37,239 nt of DNA, from the NCBI RefSeq assembly GCF_009208555.1, contig NZ_WFLI01000048.1, positions 1 through 37,239 of the forward strand, in the 5' to 3' direction. Both the position numbers and the translations under genes were made by a program. This DNA is from Janthinobacterium violaceinigrum. GTDB lineage: Bacteria > Pseudomonadota > Gammaproteobacteria > Burkholderiales > Burkholderiaceae_D. Shown one piece after another: positions 30,008 through 37,239 of this stretch. The first letter of the stretch is position 1; the number at the start of each line of letters is the position of its first letter. The notes beneath the pieces were generated by a model. That model made no database searches. It was not told the DNA's origin and saw only the letters and a program-made list of their open reading frames with translations.

Positions 30008-33000
30008 TTACCTCCTTGGCACAATTGTACCATTACTAATTCCATAATCAAGATTGCTATCCTCAACGGAAAATTTAAATGGTGGAGCCTTAACTCCATC
30101 ACTTCTTTCCAACGGAATTATCGTTGATGTTCGTTGAGGGGAGCCTGCCTTCTGCAGCAACTCCAGAACTCCTTGATCCCCTTTAAAAACTTCGCGACCA
30201 TTAACAATTTCATAATACCCACTTGCAAAAGCGGCACCATCAGGGTGAGTATGGCTAATCAACATCTTATCCCCTGATATTTCTCCGATACTGACCGTCT
30301 TCTTAGTTCCTGAATACAATGTATAGAAACCTCCACTACCACCTTTTCCATTACCTAGCGTATAAGTCACTCCAAATTCGACCTCATGCTTTGCTGACAA
30401 ATTTGCCAACTGATCAGTTGTTGGTCGTCCAGGGATGACGACGCCTTGAGCTCCTGGCAACCCCTCTCCAACTCTAGCTCCGTAAAGCAAATTATCAACC
30501 GCTCCTGGCTGTTGAAGAAGAGAAGAAGGCTCAGCACCTGCAATTATCCGTGGATTTTGATTCAATAGGATCTGATTTTCCGCAGTTGCGCTTGCCTGGT
30601 ACGTTGACCTGGAATAAGCACTATATGCAGCATACTCTTGTGCTTTTAGATTCGCCGTAATGCTGCCTTTAAGTACGAAAGCTCCACCACCAAGATCTAA
30701 AACCCCTATGCCAGCACGCATGAGTCCAGCGGAGAAAAGATTCCAATTTCCATCTTTCCACCCGTCGACCATATAATTTGACCCGCCAATCAAGTTGTTT
30801 GGTGAATTCAAAAATCCTGACGACATATCGTTATACATACCGGGAATGGCGGAAATCAACGCCGTCGTGCCATATCCTGCCCGCACATCCCAGGAATTGC
30901 TTGAGTCAAGGGTTTCTCGCATTGAGGCCCGATACATGTCGCCAATCAATGAGCGAGTCGGAGGATAGAGATCGGCGTTACCCTGACCTGTAATGTTGCT
31001 TCCATCGCTACTGGTAAAAATGCGAATGCCTTCAATTGATGGATCGTAAGGCATATTCCTAGGATCATTTCCATCTGTACTTCCACTCGAAATCGCAATG
31101 TCAAATGTTCTATTACTTTCTACGATGTAATTTTCATCACTATGCCCATCCCGTTGTTGAACTATCCCCATGACCGAGCCAAGGACTAAACTCCGAAGCT
31201 CCTCACACTTTGCGCCATTATTTCCTGTACATGCCGCCAATTCCGCATCGCGATCTGCACTGGTGAATCTCAATTTATTTGCCTTCTCACAGGCATCCGC
31301 ATTACCTTTACCACCATCGCACGCAGCTTCCTGCTGGCCAAGCTCAAGAATTTCCTCATGCTTCAGATAATTATTCGCCACCTCATTTGCCGCAGCAGCC
31401 GCCCCCGTCGCCCCACCAGCAGCCGCGCCCACTGCAGCGCCCGCCGCCAGCGTCAACGCATCACGCAGCGTTTCAGGCATATCAAGTTGCTTCAACTGCT
31501 TGGCAATGCTATCCGTCGACAACGCCGCTGCGCCAGCACCCAATGCGCCGTTGGTGCCGCCGGCAAGCCCGCCAATTGCCGTGTGCAACGCGACCCGCGC
31601 TAGCCCCCCCTCTTTCCAATTCTCTGTTAACTCAACACTTTGACGCGTTAACTCTGCGCTTCTTTCAGGATCGGTTTCTCGAAGCTTATATGCTTCCTCT
31701 GCCAATGCAGTCGCTTCCTCCAGCTTCTCGGAAGCATATGTTCCCAGCTTCTCAGCAGCCGCTGCCGCAAACGCCGCCGTCACATCCATCGTCGCCTGCA
31801 ACTTGGCCTTGTCGAAATTATTGCCGATCTTGCCGCTGCTATCCACTCCGGTCGTCACATCGCGGTTCACATCCGCGATAGCTTCATCCGCGCCCTTGCC
31901 CGTCGCCGCGCGCTGGGCTGCATCGTCTGTGATGAGCAAAGTGCCGCCGCTGATGCCGCTGCGCGTCGTGCTGGTGGCGTTTTCGCTGAGCGCGACCATG
32001 GAAGGCAGACCTGCGGTGGTGCCGCCTTTACCGCCAACATTGGTCAAATTCTTATTCTCTTCGGTCTCCTTGCCCGCTACCGAAAAACCGCCCGAAACAC
32101 CCACACTGCTACCCTTCGATATCGCATGGTTGGCAATGTCGCTATGCGTCAGGGTCGCGGTGGTCAAACTGCTGTTCAGCTTGCCCGCCTCCGTGGCACT
32201 GATGACGGCTCCCTTCAAGTCCGTATTGCCGCCCACCTTGATCTGGAAGCCGCCGTTGCCTGCCCTGATACCGCTTTGCTCCTGCACGCTGGCATAGTCG
32301 TTGTGCATGTTGCTCTGGCTATAGCTGCCGCTGAAGCTGGCGCCAATGCCCACCGTACCGCTGGCGGAAATGCTCTGGCTCTTGCTGTCGAACTTGGCCA
32401 GGTCTTGCAAGCTTTCCAGGTTCAGATTGCCCTTGATGTCGGCAATCACCTGGTTGGCGCTGACCACGGCGCCCTTGATGTTGGTGTCGCCACCACTTGT
32501 GATAACCAGCTTGTCGCCTGCATTCACATGGGTATTGAGCTGCGTCGTGCCGTCGCCATCCTCATGCCCCTTGCTGCCGCTAACGCTGGCCGTGAAGCCG
32601 AACGAGGTACCCTGTGTGCTGACGATCGCCTTCACGCCGACGGAGGCGCTCAGGCTCGAGCTCTTGCTGTGCTGGCTTTCCGTGTCCTGCGCGGCCAGCA
32701 GATTGACGTTATTGTCGGCATGTAGGCGAATATCATTCTTCGCGTTCAGGTCGCTGCCCAGGATATTGACGTTGCTATCCTTGCCGCCACCCAGGGCCGT
32801 GATGTTGATATTATTGCCGGTCAATACACTACCGCTATGCGTGGTGCTGGCCGTATTTTGCGTCTGGATGCTTTCCGAATGGCCGGCCGTCAGGCTGATG
32901 CTGATGCTCGGCCCTTCCTTCATCATCTCCTTGGCAGCACCGTTCGCCGCCATGGCCGCCGTCGCCGCCGCCATCGCCGTGACGCGGCCATCCTTGGCCG

Positions 33001-36000
33001 TGCTGGCTGCAGTACTCATGGTTTGCAAGGTCTGGATGGCGCTGATCACGCTGCCGCCCAAAGCCAGGGTCAAACCATCCTGCGTCGTCTTGACTTCAAA
33101 TTTCCCCTTCTCATTGTCTTGGCCCGGCTTGATGGTGACGCTCTTGCCGATGATATCTAGGTCCGTAGCGGCAAGAATATCGCTGCCGCCTATCGTCACG
33201 TTATTGCCGGCGACCATCGTCAACGCACCGCCCGTCGCGCCTATCGAACTGCGCGCCTCGCCGCTTTGCAAGGTGGCGTCCCGTTCCTGGTCTACGGTCG
33301 TGGTCTTGGTGCCATAGCTGAAGCCGATGCCGCCACTGCTCATGAAGCCGCTTTTCTTGGTGCTGGAATGGTGCAGCTCGTAAACGGTATTGGTGGCCGC
33401 GTCGATCGTGATGTTGTTACCTGCCAGTAAACGCGTCGCATCGTCGCTCAAGATGCTCGAGCCGGTGACTTGCAGATCGTGCCCCGCCTGCACCGTCACG
33501 CTGCTGCCGCCCAGCGAAGTGCCGATCGCCGTGGTGGTATCGACCACATCATGCTTGGTCGTCGTGGTCTTGTTCCAGAAGCCCTCCTTCGTCGATTTGC
33601 TGGCGGTATCGCTCACTTCATTCTGGAAACCATTGACCAGGCTGATGTCATTGCCCGCCAGCAGGCCCAAGGTGCCGCCCGCCTGCACGTCCGCCGCGCG
33701 CGCCGTCAGATCATGGCCCGCCTGCAAATTGACGTTGCCAGCGCCCATGATCTGGCTACCCACTTCCCCCGTCTTGCTCTGCTTGCTGTAATTGTCGGCG
33801 TTGCGTATGTCATTGTGGGTGGAGGCCACGGTGACGGTATTGAGGGTCAGGTTATTGCCCGCAATCACGCTGGTCTGGCCATTTACGCCCGCGTTGGCGA
33901 TCACGCCGCCCGTCACCGTCACATCGCGCCCTGCCTGGACGACGAGGGCATGGCCCTGGTCCGTGCCCGTCACGTACATGCCTGCCGTCGAGCCGACGGT
34001 GGTGCTGCTCGAGATGTTATCCGTCCACCGCTCGCTGGCGTTGTTGACCGTGGTGGTGACCACGTTGATGTCGCGCCCGGCGCCAGCGATCAGCTTGTCG
34101 GCTGCAACCACCTGGCCCCCGACGTTATTAATATCGTTGCCCGCCAGCATGACGATCTGTTTGCCGCCCAACTCGCTTCCCTGACTGCTATTCTTGGTCG
34201 AGCCGCTGCCATACCAGCTTTGATGCGTTTCTGTATCACGTGCCGTAGACATATCGATATTGCGGTCGGCAGTGAGCTGCAACGTTTCCGAGGCATGGAC
34301 ACCTGCCGCCTTCAGCAGGATATTGTCACCGGCACTCATACGTATATCGCCTGCAGCGGAGATATTACTGACCGTTTCCTTGACAGACGAGTCGGTCGTG
34401 TAGCGCCCTGCATAGCCTTCCATCCGCTGCTCGCTATGGCTACTCACTGTCGTGACGGCGATATCGCGGCCAGCTGTAATGCCAATACCGCCCCCATTTG
34501 CCGTATTAGCAATAGATGCACCCGCAATATTGACATCCCGACCAGCGGACACCAGCAAATTCCCGCCGTTGACTGTTCCATCACCGGTCACATAAAGGCC
34601 AGCCAAACGATCCAGGCTGGTGAGGCTCAGGCTGTTTTTCCCATCGTCCCTATCCAGGGATTGCGTGGATGTTTTTACATTCACATCCCGGCCTGCACTG
34701 ATTAGCAATTCACTGTTCGCCGATATGGTGCCGCCAATGTTGTTCAGATCATTTCTAGCGGTAGCGGAAATGGCGTCACCACTAATGCGCCCGCCCATAT
34801 TCTCGATGTTGTCCGCATTCAGCTTGACGATCGTGCGTCCCGCAATCGTACCGCTATTGACCAAATCGCCTTCCAGATTCAGGTTGACCTCCTTGCCGGC
34901 CAACAATCCGCCTTGCCCATCGATATCGCCCTCGCGTACCCGCACATACACTTGCGGCGCCAATACCTTTTGCGTGCTGCCATCGGCCAGTACCACATCC
35001 TGCTCGACCAGCCAGACGATATCGCTGGTCAATCCCGCCATTTGCTCCGCTGTCAGCGCTATACCGGGACGAAGATCCCACTGTTTGGCAAATGCGGCAC
35101 CTTGGTCCATCAGTGCCTTGTACTGTTGTTCGTCGCTGGTGTAATCGCCCACGAAACGCTGTCCCGTCAGCTCTGCGATTTGCTCGCGCACCAGGCGCTG
35201 CTCATAGAAGCCGTCACCGAGGCGTTTTTGCGTCACTGATGGGTCGTTTTTTATTTGACTTAACAGATAGTCGGATCCTGTCCACTCCCGGTAACTGGCA
35301 AAGCGCGGATCGGTTTCCACCAGATAGCGGGATGATGGCGCGGACCGGATTTGATACAGGCTGGCATTTGGAATTTGCAGGGATGAACCCGTTGTCCGCA
35401 CCACTTGCGCACGCGTGGAAGGATTGCCCAGCTTCACTTGGGTAATGCCATTCATGCGTACCTGTCCCTCGCCACTGACAGCGCCTGCGTTTGCAGCACT
35501 GCCTGTCGAGGCAGCGATGACCACGTCTTTCAGTGGGCTCAAGCCTGTCGCCGCGCCCGTTTGCGCTCCTTCAGCCGCGGCCACGGCCTTCGTAGCCAAC
35601 TGTCCGACTGCACCGCCTTGCCCGATTGTCCCGGCGTTTGCTGCGCTACCGGGTCCATTTCCTCCCTGAACAGGAACTGCCGCTATACCAACGCGCGTAA
35701 CGGAACCGAGTTCAGCCGCACCCGGCGCTTGCGCGCCGTCTACGCCAGAGACAGACGATGACGCCAGCGTTGCGATCTCGGCGGCCCGGCCTATCGTACT
35801 GGCATCGGCGATACCACCTGGCCCGTTCGTGCCCCGCACTTGATCGCCCGTAATACCCGCTCCAGTTACGGTAGTGAGCCCAGTGTGCGGGTCAGCCTCG
35901 ATGCCTGCAATACCACTCAACTGAGTCGAAGTCACCCTCCCCACATCGCCAGCCTGGCCGATGGCTCCACCATGAGCGCCGCCGGATCCATTGCCACCAG

Positions 36001-37239
36001 GCACGACCGTAGCCGTGCCTGCCGACGAGCGCGCAAGTAAGGTCGCATCGACTCCCCCGCCATACTGGCCGCCACCGCTGGCAGCATTAACACGCGCGCC
36101 GGACACCGTGTCAACTGCGACAGCGCGGGCCGCATCGCCCGTGCGCGTACTACCGTTAATGCCATTTCCACCAGACGCCAGTGCTGCGCTTTGTCCGGCA
36201 ACAAGACCTGCGGCCACAGTCGATACATGATTCAATTCAGAGGCGCTATCGGCGGCGATACTTTTCGCTGCATTGAGCTGACTAGTCGGAGCGACACCAA
36301 CGACCGCATCAGAGGCCGAGTTGCCAGCGCGATCAGTCTTCTGAATCGCGCCCTCCCCATCCACGTAACCGATTTCCTTACCGTTCACATGACCGGAGCT
36401 TTCAACACCAACTGAAGCCACGATAACAGATGATGTATTAACAGTTGCCGTCGTACGCCCTATCCCTTCGACTGCAGCATTGACACCTGCAACGGAAACA
36501 CTTGCAGGCTTTGCCCCCTGTCCTATTGACGCAGAAAATTGCTCAATACGTGCCGTAGTTGGCGTGTTAGACGGAAGCATTATTGTCATATCTATTGTCT
36601 GAACAGATGCACGCGACATTTGGTTCTGAGCCGTAGCAAACAGCTCTGTCTTCGTTACTGTACCTACCTCGTGAACAGTTTTTTTTCCTTGCACTTCCTT
36701 GTTCTGCAAAATCGCACGATCTATATCAAGCGCACCGCCGGCTAGAATATGACTATTATCATTGACAATGGCACTGGAACCAATCTTCATATTGCCACCG
36801 GAAATTATTCGCCCCGGGTCTGAGCCCATAACGACACTTTCCTTCGTTGTACGGGTAACTTCCCGATGCCAGAAAAGATTAAATCCTTTACCGTCCGGTG
36901 TTCGCAACAGCATATAATTTCCAGGGCTATAAAGCTTCCCAAGGATACTTACTCCTGGTGCTCCTTCTGCATACGTGGTGCCGTCAAAAATAGTCCCATC
37001 CGTCGGGGCCACAGTTTGATACTCAGAAATTTTTTCAGTAATTTCCCTTCCCTCTTCAAAAACCAGATGGTTATTCAGCACATTCACCTGACTCGCGCCC
37101 AGATTCAAACTTCCCAGCGCCTCGATCGTCGCGCTGGCATTCGTCACCGATCCCGCCCAGCCCGTGGCGATGCGGTTGCCGTCCAGATAGCCGCCGATGG
37201 CCATGTCGCCGCCGCTGAAGATCAGGCCGTGTTCGCGGT
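30008..37239 (-). CDS. CdiA-like haemagglutinin, C-terminal part with JAB/JAMM-like toxin tip (enters from right edge)
   Basis: 2409 residues are visible; the frame stays open past 37204 to the edge (EHGLIFSGGD just before MAIGG), so the N-terminus lies outside. From N to C it shows haemagglutinin repeats (37239-36700), a Gly/Ala/Ser/Val-rich region with three 55-56-residue repeats (36004-35504), the YREWTGSDYLL...QKRLGDGFYEQRLV block (about 35315-35190) typical of CdiA between receptor region and FHA-2, many FHA-2 haemagglutinin repeats (to about 32000), and a pretoxin region with NEVANNYL (31365-31387), a VENN-like motif. The last 150 residues hold HTHPDG (30236-30253) and a downstream GDQGVLELLQKAG, resembling the HxHP and Asp of JAB/JAMM metallo-isopeptidase folds, though with a longer gap. 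It is expected to be delivered into neighbouring cells. Catalysis is inferred only. Confidence 0.88.
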   Translation of the reverse strand, partial: REHGLIFSGGDMAIGGYLDGNRIATGWAGSVTNASATIEALGSLNLGASQVNVLNNHLVFEEGREITEKISEYQTVAPTDGTIFDGTTYAEGAPGVSILGKLYSPGNYMLLRTPDGKGFNLFWHREVTRTTKESVVMGSDPGRIISGGNMKIGSSAIVNDNSHILAGGALDIDRAILQNKEVQGKKTVHEVGTVTKTELFATAQNQMSRASVQTIDMTIMLPSNTPTTARIEQFSASIGQGAKPASVSVAGVNAAVEGIGRTTATVNTSSVIVASVGVESSGHVNGKEIGYVDGEGAIQKTDRAGNSASDAVVGVAPTSQLNAAKSIAADSASELNHVSTVAAGLVAGQSAALASGGNGINGSTRTGDAARAVAVDTVSGARVNAASGGGQYGGGVDATLLARSSAGTATVVPGGNGSGGAHGGAIGQAGDVGRVTSTQLSGIAGIEADPHTGLTTVTGAGITGDQVRGTNGPGGIADASTIGRAAEIATLASSSVSGVDGAQAPGAAELGSVTRVGIAAVPVQGGNGPGSAANAGTIGQGGAVGQLATKAVAAAEGAQTGAATGLSPLKDVVIAASTGSAANAGAVSGEGQVRMNGITQVKLGNPSTRAQVVRTTGSSLQIPNASLYQIRSAPSSRYLVETDPRFASYREWTGSDYLLSQIKNDPSVTQKRLGDGFYEQRLVREQIAELTGQRFVGDYTSDEQQYKALMDQGAAFAKQWDLRPGIALTAEQMAGLTSDIVWLVEQDVVLADGSTQKVLAPQVYVRVREGDIDGQGGLLAGKEVNLNLEGDLVNSGTIAGRTIVKLNADNIENMGGRISGDAISATARNDLNNIGGTISANSELLISAGRDVNVKTSTQSLDRDDGKNSLSLTSLDRLAGLYVTGDGTVNGGNLLVSAGRDVNIAGASIANTANGGGIGITAGRDIAVTTVSSHSEQRMEGYAGRYTTDSSVKETVSNISAAGDIRMSAGDNILLKAAGVHASETLQLTADRNIDMSTARDTETHQSWYGSGSTKNSSQGSELGGKQIVMLAGNDINNVGGQVVAADKLIAGAGRDINVVTTTVNNASERWTDNISSSTTVGSTAGMYVTGTDQGHALVVQAGRDVTVTGGVIANAGVNGQTSVIAGNNLTLNTVTVASTHNDIRNADNYSKQSKTGEVGSQIMGAGNVNLQAGHDLTARAADVQAGGTLGLLAGNDISLVNGFQNEVSDTASKSTKEGFWNKTTTTKHDVVDTTTAIGTSLGGSSVTVQAGHDLQVTGSSILSDDATRLLAGNNITIDAATNTVYELHHSSTKKSGFMSSGGIGFSYGTKTTTVDQERDATLQSGEARSSIGATGGALTMVAGNNVTIGGSDILAATDLDIIGKSVTIKPGQDNEKGKFEVKTTQDGLTLALGGSVISAIQTLQTMSTAASTAKDGRVTAMAAATAAMAANGAAKEMMKEGPSISISLTAGHSESIQTQNTASTTHSGSVLTGNNINITALGGGKDSNVNILGSDLNAKNDIRLHADNNVNLLAAQDTESQHSKSSSLSASVGVKAIVSTQGTSFGFTASVSGSKGHEDGDGTTQLNTHVNAGDKLVITSGGDTNIKGAVVSANQVIADIKGNLNLESLQDLAKFDSKSQSISASGTVGIGASFSGSYSQSNMHNDYASVQEQSGIRAGNGGFQIKVGGNTDLKGAVISATEAGKLNSSLTTATLTHSDIANHAISKGSSVGVSGGFSVAGKETEENKNLTNVGGKGGTTAGLPSMVALSENATSTTRSGISGGTLLITDDAAQRAATGKGADEAIADVNRDVTTGVDSSGKIGNNFDKAKLQATMDVTAAFAAAAAEKLGTYASEKLEEATALAEEAYKLRETDPERSAELTRQSVELTENWKEGGLARVALHTAIGGLAGGTNGALGAGAAALSTDSIAKQLKQLDMPETLRDALTLAAGAAVGAAAGGATGAAAAANEVANNYLKHEEILELGQQEAACDGGKGNADACEKANKLRFTSADRDAELAACTGNNGAKCEELRSLVLGSVMGIVQQRDGHSDENYIVESNRTFDIAISSGSTDGNDPRNMPYDPSIEGIRIFTSSDGSNITGQGNADLYPPTRSLIGDMYRASMRETLDSSNSWDVRAGYGTTALISAIPGMYNDMSSGFLNSPNNLIGGSNYMVDGWKDGNWNLFSAGLMRAGIGVLDLGGGAFVLKGSITANLKAQEYAAYSAYSRSTYQASATAENQILLNQNPRIIAGAEPSSLLQQPGAVDNLLYGARVGEGLPGAQGVVIPGRPTTDQLANLSAKHEVEFGVTYTLGNGKGGSGGFYTLYSGTKKTVSIGEISGDKMLISHTHPDGAAFASGYYEIVNGREVFKGDQGVLELLQKAGSPQRTSTIIPLERSDGVKAPPFKFSVEDSNLDYGISNGTIVPRR
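30011..30015 (-). promoter_or_regulatory. Ribosome binding site of the immunity gene inside the toxin's last codons
   Basis: GGAGG is formed by the AGG AGG (Arg-Arg) codons just before the TAA of the toxin gene and lies nine bases from the immunity ATG. This couples immunity translation to the toxin message. Confidence 0.7.
35504..36004 (-). repeat. Three tandem 55-56-residue Gly-rich repeats in the second haemagglutinin
   Basis: Each unit begins V(P/R/Q)G(G/T)NG(S/P)G, followed by a TIG or AIG turn, a short V/L/I strand and a GA(Q/E)-rich second half. Units start at 36004 (VPGGNGSGG), 35839 (VRGTNGPGG) and 35671 (VQGGNGPGS), giving periods of 165 and 168 bases. They lie just N-terminal to the YREWTGSDYLL block, where CdiA proteins carry receptor-binding sequence. 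Confidence 0.75.

Overview
The window looks like a GC-rich betaproteobacterial chromosome, most likely Burkholderiales, family Oxalobacteraceae (Janthinobacterium, Duganella or Massilia type). This rests on the ESPR-type N-terminus of the first adhesin, a TpsB/TpsA pair, a RAYT-type transposase and overall base composition. It is a judgement from pattern recognition, not from a database search.

Layout, left to right. (1) 1-7211, minus strand: a two-partner secretion operon. An outer-membrane TpsB transporter (ShlB/FhaC/HecB type, 5439-7211) is followed by the N-terminal 1789 residues of a filamentous-haemagglutinin-like TpsA, which runs off the left edge and carries an alternating super-repeat of about 380 residues. 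A good sigma70-like promoter precedes tpsB. (2) 7546-8091, minus: a lone DUF4255 (Pvc16 N-terminal type) gene. This family is usually found with contractile injection systems and phage-tail-like particles. (3) 8577-27023, plus: a compact 18.4-kb gene train without obvious secretion signals. It holds three tandem AidA/PixA-like inclusion-body proteins, unrecognised 409-aa and 1153-aa proteins, an endonuclease/exonuclease/phosphatase (EEP) nuclease with all catalytic motifs, and a 3710-aa giant with LysM-like repeats. Stop/start overlaps link the 409-aa, 1153-aa and EEP genes. A small ankyrin gene broken by two frameshifts follows 3 bases after the giant's stop. This train is the best candidate for an undescribed system. 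(4) 27330-29602: a scar zone with two related, degraded copies of a RAYT (Y1/HUH) transposase gene, an orphan immunity-like gene between them, and a possible IS110-family tail. (5) 29603-37239, minus: the C-terminal 2409 residues of a second haemagglutinin of CdiA type entering from the right edge. It has FHA repeats, a PT-VENN-like pretoxin motif and a C-terminal domain with a JAB/JAMM-like HTHP motif, followed by its likely immunity gene.

How the parts may work together. The two minus-strand haemagglutinin loci are typical contact-dependent adhesion and competition modules. The AT-richer toxin tip, immunity genes and transposase scars are a normal cassette-exchange zone. The plus-strand operon lies between them and reads in the opposite direction. 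Its members look intracellular by sequence, and they combine inclusion-body-type proteins, large beta-rich proteins, a nuclease and a giant with cell-wall-binding-like repeats. With the DUF4255 gene next door, the simplest inference is a large protein assembly or toxin complex stored in the cytoplasm and released by lysis or by an injection apparatus encoded elsewhere. No experimental function is claimed. No tRNA, rRNA, CRISPR array or replication origin was seen.
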